27,161 bases of DNA from assembly GCA_002327525.1 (NCBI GenBank), contig DCWG01000115.1, forward strand, positions 1 to 27,161, read 5' to 3'. Below the pieces are notes generated by a model, which saw only the letters and a program-made list of their open reading frames with translations, ran no database searches and was not told where the DNA came from. Every line of letters starts with the position of its first letter. The stretch's first letter is position 1. Below are positions 1 to 8,654 of the stretch, one piece after another. The position numbers were made by a program, and so were the translations under genes. Origin of the DNA: Gammaproteobacteria bacterium UBA2168 (lineage in GTDB: Bacteria > Pseudomonadota > Gammaproteobacteria > Pseudomonadales > Azotimanducaceae).

Positions 1-207
1 GATGGCCTCGCCATGCGCCACGGCTTCTGCGTAGGGTTTGCACCCCGGGTAGCCGCATTGTGCGCACTGAGTCTGCGGTAACAGGGCGTTCACCGCATTT
101 GCCACTTCATCCGGCGATTCTGGCAGGCGCTTCGAGGCAAGCGTGAGTGCAGTGCCGGCCGCGAGGCCCAGACCACCCAGGGTCAGCAGTGCGCTGATCA
201 GGTCCAT
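1..207 (-). CDS. rnfB: RnfB, electron transport complex subunit B (N-terminal part, cut by window edge)
   Basis: The first 69 codons are present. They begin with a hydrophobic N-terminal helix (residues about 2-23, MDLISALLTLGGLGLAAG...) that anchors RnfB in the inner membrane. Next comes the start of a 4Fe-4S motif, CAQCGYPGC, near residues 50-58, typical of the RnfB Fe-S domain. RnfB passes electrons from ferredoxin toward the membrane core of the Rnf complex. The ATG shares one base with the rnfA stop (TGATG), so the two are translationally coupled. The ferredoxin-like C-terminal half and the rest of the rnf operon lie beyond base 1. Identity rests on the motif, the helix and the rnfA neighbour. 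Confidence 0.93.
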   Translation of the reverse strand, partial: MDLISALLTLGGLGLAAGTALTLASKRLPESPDEVANAVNALLPQTQCAQCGYPGCKPYAEAVAHGEAI

Positions 208-785
208 CAGCTTGCGAGCCCTGCGAAACCGAGAAAGCCGAGGCTCATGATGCCCGCGGTGATGAGTGCGATGGGCGCGCCGGAGAAGGGCTTCGGCACG
301 TCGGCACCTTCGAGGCGTTCGCGAATGGCACCGAACAGCACCATCACCAGCGTGAATCCACCTGCGGCGCCAATGGCGAAGACGAGCGTTTGCAGCCAGG
401 TGAAGTTCGCGCCGATCACGATGAGCGCGACACCGAGCACGGCGCAGTTGGTGGTGATGAGCGGCAAATAGATGCCGAGCAGGCGATGCAACAGCGGACT
501 CAGGCTGCGCAGATAGATCTCAGTCAGCTGTACGACGCAAGCAACCACGGCGATGAACACCACGATGCGCAGCCACTCGAGCGATAGCGGAACCAGCAGC
601 AAGTGAAAGAGAGCGTGGCACAGAGTCGCTGACAGCGTGAGTACGAAGGTGGTCGCCAGTCCCATGGCCAGCGCGGTATCGTATCCGCGCGTCATGCCCA
701 TGAACGGGCACAATCCCAGAAACTGTGCGAGTACGAAATTGTTGACGAGCAACGCGCCGATCAGGATGAGGGCCAGCTCGCTCAC
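207..785 (-). CDS. rnfA: RnfA, electron transport complex membrane subunit A
   Basis: This 192-residue protein is almost entirely hydrophobic, with about six membrane helices, the usual size and shape of RnfA/RsxA (homologous to NqrE). The family segments NNFVLAQFLGLCPFMG near the N-terminus and LITTNCAVLG near the middle each carry a conserved cysteine. In the family these cysteines are thought to help bind an iron-sulfur cluster at the RnfA/RnfE interface. The complex couples ferredoxin and NAD electron transfer to ion movement, or acts in SoxR reduction (Rsx). The start is GTG at 785, 10 nt after the metG stop, so it is probably co-transcribed with metG; rnfB follows with a one-base overlap. 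Confidence 0.95.
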   Translation of the reverse strand: MSELALILIGALLVNNFVLAQFLGLCPFMGMTRGYDTALAMGLATTFVLTLSATLCHALFHLLLVPLSLEWLRIVVFIAVVACVVQLTEIYLRSLSPLLHRLLGIYLPLITTNCAVLGVALIVIGANFTWLQTLVFAIGAAGGFTLVMVLFGAIRERLEGADVPKPFSGAPIALITAGIMSLGFLGFAGLAS

Positions 786-795
786 GGCGGGGGTT

Positions 796-2808
796 TCAGG
801 TGACGCGCATGCCTGGCTCGGCGCCGGAGTCCGGGCTCAGGAGGAATATGTCCGCACCACCCGGACCGGCGGCCAGTACCATGCCCTGAGAGACGCCGAA
901 GCGCATCTTCCGCGGAGCGAGATTGGCTACCATAACCGTCAGGCGGCCAACCAGATCCGTCGGATCGTAGGCCTCCCGAATTCCGGAGAACACATTGCGC
1001 CGCTCATCACCCACATCGAGCGTGAGTGCCAGCAGGCGATCGGCGCCTTCGACTTTTTCCGCCGCCACGATGCGCGCCACTCTTAGTTCTACCTTCTCGA
1101 ATTCATCGATGCTGATCCATTCGGGATCAGGCGACGCATTGCCGGCTTCATCGGCTGATTCCGTTTCCTCGGCCTCGGTGTGCTCCAGCATTGCGTCGAC
1201 CTTTTTCGGGTCCACGCGCGTGATCAGTGGTTTGAATTTGCCAATGGCATGTTCACCGAGTGGGGTGGCGGCGTCCGTCCAGGCGAGCGCCTCGACGTTC
1301 AGGAAGGTGCGCGCCCGCTCGGCGAATGCGGGCACGATGGGTTGCAGGTAGATGACCAGCACGCGAAACAGATTGATGCTCTCGCTGCACACGAGATGCA
1401 GGCGCTCCCGCTGCGCCTCATCCTTCACCATTTTCCAGGGTTCGTGGTGGGCGATGTACTGATTGGCCAGGTCGGCCAGTGCCGTTATCTCACGCACGGC
1501 TTTCGAGGTGTCGCAGGATTCATAGTATTCAGCGATGCGCGATCCGGCATCCACGAATTGCTGCCATAGCGCCTCGTCCTCGAGTTGAGCGCTCAGGGTT
1601 GCGTCGAATTGCTTGGTCACGAAGCCGGCGGTGCGGCTCGCGATGTTGGCGATCTTCCCGACCAGGTCCGAGTTTACCCGAGTGACGAAGTCCTCAAGGT
1701 TTATGTCGATATCCTCGATGGTGCCGTTGAGCTTCGCCGCGAAGTAATAGCGAAGGTACTCGGCATCGAGGTGTTCAAGCCAGGTGGCGGCGTTGACGAA
1801 AACACCCCGCGACTTGGACATCTTCGCACCGCTGACCGAGGCGAAACCATGGGTGTGGATCTTCGTGGGTTTCCGAAAACCCGCGCCATCCAGCACCGAT
1901 GGCCAGAACAGACAGTGAAAGTTGACGATGTCCTTGCCGATGAAGTGATGCACCTCGGTGTTACTCTCGGGTTGCCAGAACTCGTCGAACGTCAGGTCGG
2001 CTCGCTCCTGGGCGTAGTTCATGAAACTCGCCATGTACCCGATGGGTGCATCCCACCACACGTAGAAATACTTGTCGGTGCTGCCCGGGATGAGGAAGCC
2101 GAAGTAAGGCGCATCGCGTGAGATGTCCCAGGCCTTCAGGCCGCCATCCAGCCACTCAGCCAGCTTGTTGGCAACCTCCGGTTGCAGGGCGCCGGAGGTG
2201 GTCCAGTCCTTCAGCATGTCCGTGTACTGCGGCAGGTCGAAAAAGTAGTGCTCCGAGGCCTTCAGCTGTGGTGTGGCGCCCGAGACGGTCGACCGCGGAG
2301 ACCCCAGATCGATCGCTTCGTAAGTAGCGCCACAGGATTCGCAGTTGTCCCCATACTGGTCGTCCTCACCGCAACGCGGGCAGATACCCTTGACGAAACG
2401 ATCGGCCAGAAACATCTTGCGTTCCGGGTCGTAGAGCTGTTCCACCTCGCGTGTGAATATCAGACCGCGCGCGTGCAACCGTTCGTATATCAGATCGGAG
2501 AGTTGTTTGTTCTCGGGCGCGTGTGTCGAATAGTAGTTGTCATGCGTAACGCCAAATCCGCGGAAGTCCGCCGCATGTTCCTCGCGAATTCGCTCTATCA
2601 GCACCTGGGGTTCCAGGCCTTCGACCTCGGCTTTCAGCATGGTGGCGGCGCCATGCGTGTCGTCGGCACAGACGTGCAGGCACTGGTGAGCACGCATGCG
2701 CTGAAAACGAACCCAGATGTCCGTTTGTATATGCTCCAACAGATGGCCGAGGTGAATCGATCCATTTGCGTTGGGCAGTGCGCTGGTAACCAGAATACGC
2801 CGTGCCAT
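796..2808 (-). CDS. metG: Methionyl-tRNA synthetase
   Basis: Class I aminoacyl-tRNA synthetase that charges tRNA-Met. Visible landmarks are the HIGH signature HLGH at residues 19-22, a zinc-knuckle region around residues 142-160 (CPRCG ... CESCG), and the KMSKS loop ([11 protein letters not shown]) near residue 330. A C-terminal tRNA-binding (OB-fold, Trbp111-like) domain covers about 565-670. At 670 residues it is the full-length, dimerising form, like that of E. coli. The ATG at 2808 gives the normal N-terminus ([16 protein letters not shown]). It is the first gene of a metG-rnfA-rnfB run and is divergent from mrp. Confidence 0.97.
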   Translation of the reverse strand: MARRILVTSALPNANGSIHLGHLLEHIQTDIWVRFQRMRAHQCLHVCADDTHGAATMLKAEVEGLEPQVLIERIREEHAADFRGFGVTHDNYYSTHAPENKQLSDLIYERLHARGLIFTREVEQLYDPERKMFLADRFVKGICPRCGEDDQYGDNCESCGATYEAIDLGSPRSTVSGATPQLKASEHYFFDLPQYTDMLKDWTTSGALQPEVANKLAEWLDGGLKAWDISRDAPYFGFLIPGSTDKYFYVWWDAPIGYMASFMNYAQERADLTFDEFWQPESNTEVHHFIGKDIVNFHCLFWPSVLDGAGFRKPTKIHTHGFASVSGAKMSKSRGVFVNAATWLEHLDAEYLRYYFAAKLNGTIEDIDINLEDFVTRVNSDLVGKIANIASRTAGFVTKQFDATLSAQLEDEALWQQFVDAGSRIAEYYESCDTSKAVREITALADLANQYIAHHEPWKMVKDEAQRERLHLVCSESINLFRVLVIYLQPIVPAFAERARTFLNVEALAWTDAATPLGEHAIGKFKPLITRVDPKKVDAMLEHTEAEETESADEAGNASPDPEWISIDEFEKVELRVARIVAAEKVEGADRLLALTLDVGDERRNVFSGIREAYDPTDLVGRLTVMVANLAPRKMRFGVSQGMVLAAGPGGADIFLLSPDSGAEPGMRVT

Positions 2809-2843
2809 GTCGTCCCGAGATCTCAGTAAAAAAAGAGGCGCGC

Positions 2844-2849
2844 ACTATA
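2844..2849 (-). promoter_or_regulatory. Possible -10 element of metG
   Basis: Read on the minus strand this is TATAGT, 36 nt upstream of the metG ATG and followed by a GC-rich stretch (GCGCGCC). No good -35 hexamer sits 16-18 nt upstream, so this is a tentative call based on the -10 match and location only. Confidence 0.3.
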
Positions 2850-2873
2850 CCGCAAACCGCGGTCGCCGGGAGG

Positions 2874-2897
2874 CACACCCCGTTCGAACGGGGTGTG
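2874..2897. repeat. Perfect 24-bp palindrome between metG and mrp
   Basis: The left half is CACACCCCGTTC and the right half is its exact reverse complement, GAACGGGGTGTG, with no spacer. It lies about midway in the 209-bp divergent gap. Neither side is followed by a T-run on the strand that would be transcribed, so it does not look like an intrinsic terminator. A dimeric regulator's operator or a transcribed hairpin are the obvious alternatives. The palindrome is directly visible; any role is inferred. Confidence 0.8.
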
Positions 2898-2963
2898 GCC
2901 ATGGGTGTAAAAAAAGGACGAACCAGATGCGCTCAGCGGCTACCTCGACGCGCAATGCGGCCA

Positions 2964-2969
2964 TATAAT
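2964..2969 (+). promoter_or_regulatory. Likely -10 element of the mrp-dcd operon
   Basis: A perfect TATAAT lies 48 nt upstream of the mrp ATG and is followed by a GC-rich discriminator (GGCGCGCC). The -35 region 17 nt upstream is weak (TACCTC). The position excludes a longer mrp reading frame that would begin upstream of it and supports translation from 3018. Confidence 0.45.
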
Positions 2970-3017
2970 GGCGCGCCTTTTGCTGGCAAGACGTTCAAGG
3001 AGATTCAAGGGCAAGCT

Positions 3018-4040
3018 ATGGCCATCAAACTGGAACGGTTCCGAGATCCTTATCTTGGCCGCACGTGGGAGGAACTCGGCGCACGCGTGCTGTCCTCCGG
3101 GAACCGTGTGTCGATCACACTGGGCTATCCGGCAAAGGGTCTGAAAAAGTCCCTGGGCGCGCAGCTTGCCGAATATCTCGCAAGTGAACACGTGGACCTC
3201 GAACTGCGTTTCGCTTCCCCGCAGGGCAAGGGCTTTGGTGGTATCCGCCACATCATCGCAGTCGCCTCCGGCAAAGGTGGCGTGGGGAAGTCCACCACCG
3301 CCGTGAATCTGGCTCTGGCGCTCGATCGCGAGGGCGCGAAGGCGGGGCTGCTCGACGCGGATATCTACGGTCCCAGTCAGGGGATGATGCTCGGTGTGCC
3401 GCAGGGATGCAGACCCGAGATCGTCGATGAGCAGCACTTCGCACCCGTGAAGGCGCACGGGTTGCAGACCATGTCGATGAGCTACCTGACAGATGAGAAC
3501 ATGCCCATGGTATGGCGCGGTCCGATGGCTTCCGGCGCGCTGCAGCAGTTGATCAACCAGACTCTCTGGGAAGATCTGGACTATCTGATCGTCGATATGC
3601 CGCCTGGCACGGGAGACATTCAGCTGACGCTCTCACAGCAGGTGCCGGTCTCGGGCGCGGTCATCGTGACCACGCCGCAGGACGTGGCGCTGCTTGATGC
3701 TCGAAAAGGCATCGAGATGTTCCGCAAGGTGGACATCCCGGTGCTCGGCGTGGTGGAGAACATGAGTCTGTATCGCTGTCCTGAGTGCGGCGCCAGGAGT
3801 TATGTATTCGGAGAAGGCGGGGGCGAGCGGGTGGCCCGGGAGTTTGGTGTGCCGCTGCTTGCCGAGTTGCCTCTCGATCTCAGCATCCGGGAGCAGACGG
3901 ATGGCGGACGGCCGAGTGTCGTGGCAGACCCGGATGGCGAGATTGCGGGCATCTACGCGGACGCCGCCCGTCACATGGCGGCGCGGCTTTGGGTTGGTGA
4001 CCAGGCCGGCGGGCCGACCATTGCCATCGTCGATGACTGA
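3018..4040 (+). CDS. mrp: Iron-sulfur cluster carrier protein Mrp/ApbC
   Basis: MinD-like P-loop ATPase that binds and transfers Fe-S clusters in the cytoplasm. The protein is 340 residues from the ATG at 3018, with a short divergent N-terminal MIP18/DUF59-like segment (about 1-70). A deviant Walker A follows, ASGKGGVGKST (residues 83-93), then DADIYGPSQ and the DMPPGTGD segment. A CxxC pair (RCPECG) in the C-terminal third is the expected cluster ligand. The open frame continues upstream to 2802, but that part overlaps the metG start and the promoter region and lacks family similarity, so 3018 is preferred. dcd follows after 15 nt. The pairing with metG and rnf is common in gammaproteobacteria and fits Fe-S supply. 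Confidence 0.93.
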   Translation: MAIKLERFRDPYLGRTWEELGARVLSSGNRVSITLGYPAKGLKKSLGAQLAEYLASEHVDLELRFASPQGKGFGGIRHIIAVASGKGGVGKSTTAVNLALALDREGAKAGLLDADIYGPSQGMMLGVPQGCRPEIVDEQHFAPVKAHGLQTMSMSYLTDENMPMVWRGPMASGALQQLINQTLWEDLDYLIVDMPPGTGDIQLTLSQQVPVSGAVIVTTPQDVALLDARKGIEMFRKVDIPVLGVVENMSLYRCPECGARSYVFGEGGGERVAREFGVPLLAELPLDLSIREQTDGGRPSVVADPDGEIAGIYADAARHMAARLWVGDQAGGPTIAIVDD

Positions 4041-4055
4041 ACAGGATCAGCAAGA

Positions 4056-4619
4056 GTGACAATCAAATCCGATCGCTGGATTCAGGAAATGGCGGCAGGC
4101 GGCATGATCGAACCGTTCGAACCGGGTCAGGTACGAACCGTGGACGGCCGCAAAGTAATCTCCTACGGTACTTCGAGTTATGGCTACGACGTACGCTGTG
4201 CGCCACGATTCAAGGTGTTCACGAACATCTATTCGGCCACCGTGGATCCGAAGGCCTTTGATGAACGCAGCTTCGTCGATGTGGAGGATGAGGTTTGCAT
4301 CATCCCACCCAATTCTTTTGCGCTGGCATCCACTGTGGAGTATTTCCGCATCCCGGAAGACGTGCTCACCATCTGCCTCGGCAAGTCCACCTACGCGCGC
4401 TGCGGGATCATTGTGAACGTCACGCCGCTCGAACCCGAGTGGGAGGGCCACGTGACGCTCGAATTTTCCAACACCACCAACCTGCCGGCGAAAATCTATG
4501 CCAACGAAGGGGTTGCGCAGATGCTGTTTTTTCAGTCCGACGAACGCTGTCAGGTCACGTACAAGGATCGCGGTGGCAAGTATCAGGGCCAGCGTGGCGT
4601 TACGCTACCGAGACCCTGA
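4056..4619 (+). CDS. dcd: dCTP deaminase
   Basis: Homotrimeric enzyme that deaminates dCTP to dUTP for thymidylate synthesis. The 187-residue length is normal. Recognisable stretches are the N-terminus ([12 protein letters not shown]), [12 protein letters not shown], the [10 protein letters not shown] loop, and the active-site strand [16 protein letters not shown], which carries the catalytic glutamate. The C-terminal [12 protein letters not shown] is also typical. The start is GTG at 4056, 15 nt after mrp, in the same operon. A frameshifted gene converges from the other side 42 nt downstream; no clear intrinsic terminator is visible between them. Confidence 0.96.
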   Translation: MTIKSDRWIQEMAAGGMIEPFEPGQVRTVDGRKVISYGTSSYGYDVRCAPRFKVFTNIYSATVDPKAFDERSFVDVEDEVCIIPPNSFALASTVEYFRIPEDVLTICLGKSTYARCGIIVNVTPLEPEWEGHVTLEFSNTTNLPAKIYANEGVAQMLFFQSDERCQVTYKDRGGKYQGQRGVTLPRP

Positions 4620-4661
4620 CAAGGGGAACAACCAACGGCATCCATCCCGGATTCGCGTCGC

Positions 4662-5145
4662 TCACGTTACCGGGTCGAGCCGCTTGCTCATCTCCAGAAG
4701 TGTGGTCGCGTAGCCGAGGTGGTCGTAGAATCGTACCGCGCCGGCGTTGGCGGCCCTGACGTTGAGTTCTAACCGTGTCAGGCCCCGTGCTTTCGCCCAG
4801 GCCTCGATGGCGTTCATCAGCGTGCGTCCGAGACCCATGCTTCGACGGGCCTCATCGACGCAGATTTCGCGGATGAATCTGCCCGCCATTGGAATGGCGG
4901 TGCGGCCCTCATGAGGTCTCTGTTCGATCCAGGCAGCCCCGGTGACCCGACCCCCGTTTTCGCACAGGAGTAAATCCTGCCGGTTGTCGGTCAGAACCTG
5001 CTCGAATTCCGCGCGGCATGCACACACCGATCTCGCCCATCAATTTCGGTTCCAGTGCGACGTGATGACGATTGGTCTGGCGGGAGAGTCGTTCTACCGC
5101 GGTGTAGTCATCTGTATTCGCTGCTCGAACCGAGGTGGAAGGCAT
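4662..5145 (-). pseudogene. GNAT-family N-acetyltransferase split by a frameshift
   Basis: Two overlapping reading frames together make one normal-length (about 160-residue) GNAT protein. The N-terminal part starts at ATG 5145 (MPSTSVRAANTDDYTAVERL) and gives strand 1 and helices 1-2 of the fold. The C-terminal part is in another frame and holds the acetyl-CoA loop (RRSMGLGRTLM, an R/QxxGxG/A motif) and the family end (NAGAVRFYDHLGYA). The switch falls between about 5007 and 5027, near a GC run (5009-5016); one extra base there would explain it. A GTG at 5027 could start the C-terminal part alone, but that product would lack the first strand. It begins 13 nt after purM. Real inactivation, a sequencing error or programmed frameshifting cannot be told apart here. 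Confidence 0.75.
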
Positions 5146-5158
5146 ATCGTGCGGGTGC

Positions 5159-6187
5159 TCAGCCGCTGACGAGTAGCTGCCCGCTTTCCGCTTCTGCTTC
5201 CGGTGTCACGATCCTGCCGATGACCAGCGGCGTTTCACCGAGGCGCGTCAGAGTGTCCACTGCTGCCTGCAGATCGGCCCCGGCGACTGCGATCACGAAA
5301 CCTATACCGCAGTTGAACGTTCGCAGCATCTCTGTCTCGTCGATGTTGCCGGCCTGTTGCAACCACGAGAACACTTCGGGGCGTTGCCAGCTGTCGAGAT
5401 CGATACATGCCGCCAGCTCGGATCCCGAGAACATGCGAGGCAGATTCTCCAGGAAGCCACCCCCCGTCACGTGCGCCATGGCGTGGGCCGGTACTGTCTG
5501 GAGCATCTCCAGAACGGACTTCACATAGATGCGGGTGGGTGCGAGCAGCTGGTCGAGCAGGGTAGGGGACGGGTTGATACCTGCCTGATCCAGCACGCGG
5601 CGAATCAGGGAATAGCCGTTGGAATGCGGTCCACTGCTGGCCAGTCCTATCAGCGCATCGCCAATCCCGAGTGACGTGCCGTCCACGATCTGGTCGTGCT
5701 CAACGACACCCACACAGAATCCCGCGAGGTCGTAGTCACCGGCCCCATAGAAACCGGGCATCTCCGCCGTTTCGCCACCCGCCAGGGTGCAACCCGCGAG
5801 TTCGCATCCCAGCGCGATACCCTTGATTACGCGCTCTGCCGTGTCGACATCCAGCGCGCCGGTGGCGTAGTAGTCGAGAAAGATGAAAGGCTCCGCACCG
5901 GTCACAAGTACATCGTTGACACACATCGCCACCAGATCCTGGCCCACGGTGTCGTGGTGGTCGTAATCGATGGCGAGCTTCAGCTTGGTTCCGACGCCAT
6001 CGGTACCGGTGACCAGCACCGGGCGTTCATAGCCGCCGGGGATTTCGGTGAGGGCGGCGAAACCGCCGATCGAGCTCAGCATCTCAGGGCGCCGGGTGGC
6101 CTTGCATGCGGGCGCGATGCGATTGACGAGTTCGTTGCCGGCGTCGATATCCACGCCGGCGTCGCGGTAAGTCATTCCTTTAGACAT
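5159..6187 (-). CDS. purM: Phosphoribosylformylglycinamidine cyclo-ligase (AIR synthetase)
   Basis: Fifth step of purine synthesis: ATP-dependent ring closure of FGAM to AIR. The 342-residue length is standard. Motifs include [15 protein letters not shown] (about 7-21), [13 protein letters not shown] (60-72), [13 protein letters not shown] (82-94) and [11 protein letters not shown] (137-147), all typical of the PurM/ThiL/SelD fold. The start at 6187 is followed by another ATG four codons later; the upstream Shine-Dalgarno is weak for both. It diverges from the DUF2066 gene. purN usually follows purM in related bacteria, but here the next gene is the broken acetyltransferase. Confidence 0.96.
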   Translation of the reverse strand: MSKGMTYRDAGVDIDAGNELVNRIAPACKATRRPEMLSSIGGFAALTEIPGGYERPVLVTGTDGVGTKLKLAIDYDHHDTVGQDLVAMCVNDVLVTGAEPFIFLDYYATGALDVDTAERVIKGIALGCELAGCTLAGGETAEMPGFYGAGDYDLAGFCVGVVEHDQIVDGTSLGIGDALIGLASSGPHSNGYSLIRRVLDQAGINPSPTLLDQLLAPTRIYVKSVLEMLQTVPAHAMAHVTGGGFLENLPRMFSGSELAACIDLDSWQRPEVFSWLQQAGNIDETEMLRTFNCGIGFVIAVAGADLQAAVDTLTRLGETPLVIGRIVTPEAEAESGQLLVSG

Positions 6188-6270
6188 CGAGGATCGCCAC
6201 CGAATGTTCAGAAACCATGTGTATGCACATCACGATGCGTGTTGGTCGCCAGTTCACAAGAGGGTGCGGC

Positions 6271-6276
6271 AGTTTA
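6271..6276 (-). promoter_or_regulatory. Possible -10 element of purM
   Basis: TAAACT on the minus strand, 84 nt upstream of the purM ATG, lies inside the 10-mer GCTAAACTGC (6269-6278). The same 10-mer recurs upstream of serA and of the cold-shock-domain gene. No convincing -35 is visible. Confidence 0.3.
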
Positions 6277-6358
6277 GCAAAAGGCAACGCGACTGAGTGG
6301 ATCCAACGGAATGCATTTTCGCGGTAAACTCCGCATGGAATTTCTGTGGGAGGCTCGC

Positions 6359-7384
6359 TTGGGGCTCGTCCGAAAACGACTGGCGCCGGTCTTGGTTTTG
6401 GCGTTCGTTGCAATCCTTCCGAGGATGGGTTTTGCCAGCGCGGTGGACTGGCTCTATGTCGTGGACGTGCCAGTGGCGGAACGCAGCGCCAGAGCGGTGG
6501 CATCCGCGTCCGCGCAGGCGCTCGAGATAATGCTGCTGCGGATCAGCGGCGTGTTCCGGCTGCCGCCGGATGACCAGATGTTGAACACAGCGTTGGCTTC
6601 TCCTCAGTCCTACTACAATCGTTTCGAGTATCCTGAACCCGAGGTGTTGCGCATCTACTTCGAACCGGACAGTGTGCTCAGACTGGTCAATCGTGCCGGT
6701 CTGCCGCTCTGGTCGGCCAATCGCCCGCAGATGCTTGGCTGGATCGTCGTTCGACGGGGTTCGGGGCGTGAGATAGTGCACGGAGAACATCCTCTGGCCG
6801 AGGCGATGCTTGAGGCTGCGCGGGGGCGGGGGATGCCGTTGCGATTGCCGTTGATGGACCTCCAGGATCAGATCAATGTGAACGAAGGGGCCGTCTGGGG
6901 ACGGTTGTCTTCCGTGCTGCGCCCTGCTACCGAGCGCTATGGCGCGGATTTCATTATGGTGGGCCGCCTGACGGAAACCGCGAGCGGTGCCTACGATGGC
7001 AACTTCGAGATCTGGATGAAACGCGAGGAACTCAGTCTCGAGATGGAGCAGGTGACGTTCGAGGAGGCCGGTGAAGGTGCGGTCGCCTGGGTGGCGGGTG
7101 AATTGTCTGCACGATACGCGGTGCGCAACGCCAAAGCCGGGCAGATACATCTGAGCGTGACGGGGATTGACGCTATCAAGGCGTTTTCCGACTTGCTCGA
7201 CTACCTCGCGCGGCTGGACTTCGTCACTGATTACGGGCTGCTCGCGATGTCAGCGCATACCGTCACGGTGGGCATTCTCACCCGGGCCGATCAGGAACAG
7301 TTTCTGGATCTCCTGGAGCGGGACGGACAGCTGAAACGTGATCAGGATGAGCCCTTCGGCGCGCGGGTAGTCTGGCAGAGGTAG
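6359..7384 (+). CDS. DUF2066 domain-containing exported protein
   Basis: Uncharacterised gammaproteobacterial family usually found between purM and hda, as here. I prefer the TTG at 6359. It has a strong Shine-Dalgarno (GGGAGG, 6348-6353) five bases upstream and gives a clean signal peptide: MGLVRKR, a hydrophobic core and a cleavage-like ASA end. ATGs at 6311 and 6335 are in frame but lack a good ribosome site, and a -10-like TAAACT at 6325-6330 would put transcription start below them. The mature part begins WLYVVDVPVAERS and contains ALEIMLLRISG, family-typical segments. It is probably periplasmic or membrane-attached; its role is unknown. The next gene starts 7 nt later, suggesting an operon. 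Confidence 0.85.
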   Translation: MGLVRKRLAPVLVLAFVAILPRMGFASAVDWLYVVDVPVAERSARAVASASAQALEIMLLRISGVFRLPPDDQMLNTALASPQSYYNRFEYPEPEVLRIYFEPDSVLRLVNRAGLPLWSANRPQMLGWIVVRRGSGREIVHGEHPLAEAMLEAARGRGMPLRLPLMDLQDQINVNEGAVWGRLSSVLRPATERYGADFIMVGRLTETASGAYDGNFEIWMKREELSLEMEQVTFEEAGEGAVAWVAGELSARYAVRNAKAGQIHLSVTGIDAIKAFSDLLDYLARLDFVTDYGLLAMSAHTVTVGILTRADQEQFLDLLERDGQLKRDQDEPFGARVVWQR

Positions 7385-7391
7385 GTTTACG

Positions 7392-7961
7392 TTGCTGGCG
7401 CAGATTCCCAACATCATCACCATCGCCCGCATCCTGCTGGTTGGCCCTATCGCGTGGTTACTGTGGGAGACACGCTATGTAGATGTGTTCATCCTGGTTT
7501 TCATCGCGGGTTTGAGCGATGCATTGGATGGAGTGCTCGCAAGGCATTTCGGTTGGATGAGCCGCTTCGGTGCGGTGATGGATCCGGTGGCCGACAAACT
7601 GCTGGTGCTGGTGGCGTTCGTCATCTTTTTCCTGCAGGGCCACATTCCCACCTGGCTGGTGCTGATCGTGGTGCTGCGCGATGTGGTCATCATGGGCGGG
7701 GCGGGAGTTTACTGGCTTTGGTTTCACGAGCTGGAACTGTCCCCCACATTCATCAGCAAGATCAATACGGCCCTTCAGATCGTACTGCTTCTCCTGTTGT
7801 TGGTGGAACTTTGCGCGTTTACAACGATCAGTGCATGGGCGGGTCTGGTGGTGGATCCCTGGGGATTCTATCTGCTTGCCGTGCTGGCGCTCATGTCGGG
7901 CGGAGACTACGTGATCACGTGGAGTGGCAAGGCCTGGCGCAACAAGCACCCCCTCGGTTAG
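7392..7961 (+). CDS. CDP-alcohol phosphatidyltransferase family protein (PgsA-like)
   Basis: Integral membrane enzyme of phospholipid synthesis, 189 residues with about five or six hydrophobic helices. It carries the complete family signature D(x2)DG(x2)AR(x8)G(x3)D(x3)D, with residues D43, D46, G47, A50, R51, G60, D64 and D68; these aspartates bind the metal and the CDP-alcohol. The best match from memory is phosphatidylglycerophosphate synthase/cardiolipin-type enzymes using CDP-diacylglycerol, but the acceptor alcohol cannot be read from the sequence. The start is TTG at 7392 with an upstream AGAGGTAGG ribosome site overlapping the end of the DUF2066 gene. hda follows after 9 nt. Confidence 0.9.
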   Translation: MLAQIPNIITIARILLVGPIAWLLWETRYVDVFILVFIAGLSDALDGVLARHFGWMSRFGAVMDPVADKLLVLVAFVIFFLQGHIPTWLVLIVVLRDVVIMGGAGVYWLWFHELELSPTFISKINTALQIVLLLLLLVELCAFTTISAWAGLVVDPWGFYLLAVLALMSGGDYVITWSGKAWRNKHPLG

Positions 7962-7970
7962 TTTTTCCCG

Positions 7971-8654
7971 ATGTCCCGTCAACTCACCCTGTCGCTGCAA
8001 CCCAGCCCGCGTTGCACATTTTCGAGCTTCGTGCCCGGGCGTAACGAGGAGCTGGTGGAGCGCTGCCGTGGATTGCCCGAAGGGTTCAGCATCACCTGTA
8101 TTCACGGTGAACCTGGAAGCGGTCGCTCGCATCTCCTGCAGGCCACCTGCCATCACCATGCGGGGTTGGATCGGCGTGTGGCCTACCTTCCGCTGGCGGT
8201 GGCGCCCGCGGATGCGGAAATGCTGTCGGGCCTTGAGCGCTACGGCGTGGTGGCGCTCGACGACCTGGAATCCTGGCTCGGATTTGTGCCCCTGGAGCGT
8301 GGGTTGATCGGTCTTTATCAGGCTTTGCAGCAACGTAACGCGGCTCTGTTGTTCACGAGCGATAGGTCTCCATCCGAGCTCGAATGCGCATTCGACGATC
8401 TGTCCTCGCGTCTTCGGGGCGGTCAGGCCTTCGCGCTCGAGGAACTGGAGGACCATGACAAGGCGCGGGTTCTGCGCCAACGTGCCGCGGAGCGCGGCAT
8501 GCTGATTGACGCTGCCGTGATGAGTTACTGGATGCGCCGTGCAAGGCGCGGTTTCACGGGCCTGCTGGCCGATCTCGATCGTCTCGATGAGGCGAGTCTG
8601 AGTGAACAGCGCCGCGTTACGGTGCCGCTGGTGAAACAGGTGCTCGGTCTGTGA
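7971..8654 (+). CDS. hda: DnaA regulatory inactivator Hda
   Basis: Hda, bound to the DNA-loaded sliding clamp, stimulates ATP hydrolysis by DnaA and so prevents re-initiation. The 227-residue protein has an N-terminal clamp-binding motif, QLTLSL (residues 4-9), followed by a DnaA-like AAA+ domain. Its Walker A is GEPGSGRSHLL (46-56), with Arg in place of the usual Lys, as is normal for Hda. The segment VVALDDLESW is the Walker B region. The ATG at 7971 has little visible Shine-Dalgarno, so coupling to the upstream gene is likely. Its stop overlaps the next gene's GTG (GTGA at 8651). Confidence 0.92.
   Translation: MSRQLTLSLQPSPRCTFSSFVPGRNEELVERCRGLPEGFSITCIHGEPGSGRSHLLQATCHHHAGLDRRVAYLPLAVAPADAEMLSGLERYGVVALDDLESWLGFVPLERGLIGLYQALQQRNAALLFTSDRSPSELECAFDDLSSRLRGGQAFALEELEDHDKARVLRQRAAERGMLIDAAVMSYWMRRARRGFTGLLADLDRLDEASLSEQRRVTVPLVKQVLGL

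Noticed and set aside
2874..2912. Palindrome plus nearby A-run (2904-2912) as an intrinsic terminator
   Set aside because: For the minus strand the T-run would come before the hairpin, not after it, and no gene ends there on either strand.
2802..3017. Upstream extension of mrp, including an ATG at 2900
   Set aside because: It would overlap the metG start, include the palindrome and the TATAAT box, and encode a basic, unconserved segment; the ATG at 3018 fits the family start.
6254..7150. Open frame of 298 codons on the minus strand
   Set aside because: Antisense to the DUF2066 gene, with no recognisable motif and biased composition.
7458..8480. Long open frame (340 codons) on the minus strand
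   Set aside because: It lies antisense to the CDP-alcohol phosphatidyltransferase and hda, both with clear family motifs; its translation is rich in His, Gln and Arg with no domain pattern, typical of antisense frames in GC-rich DNA.
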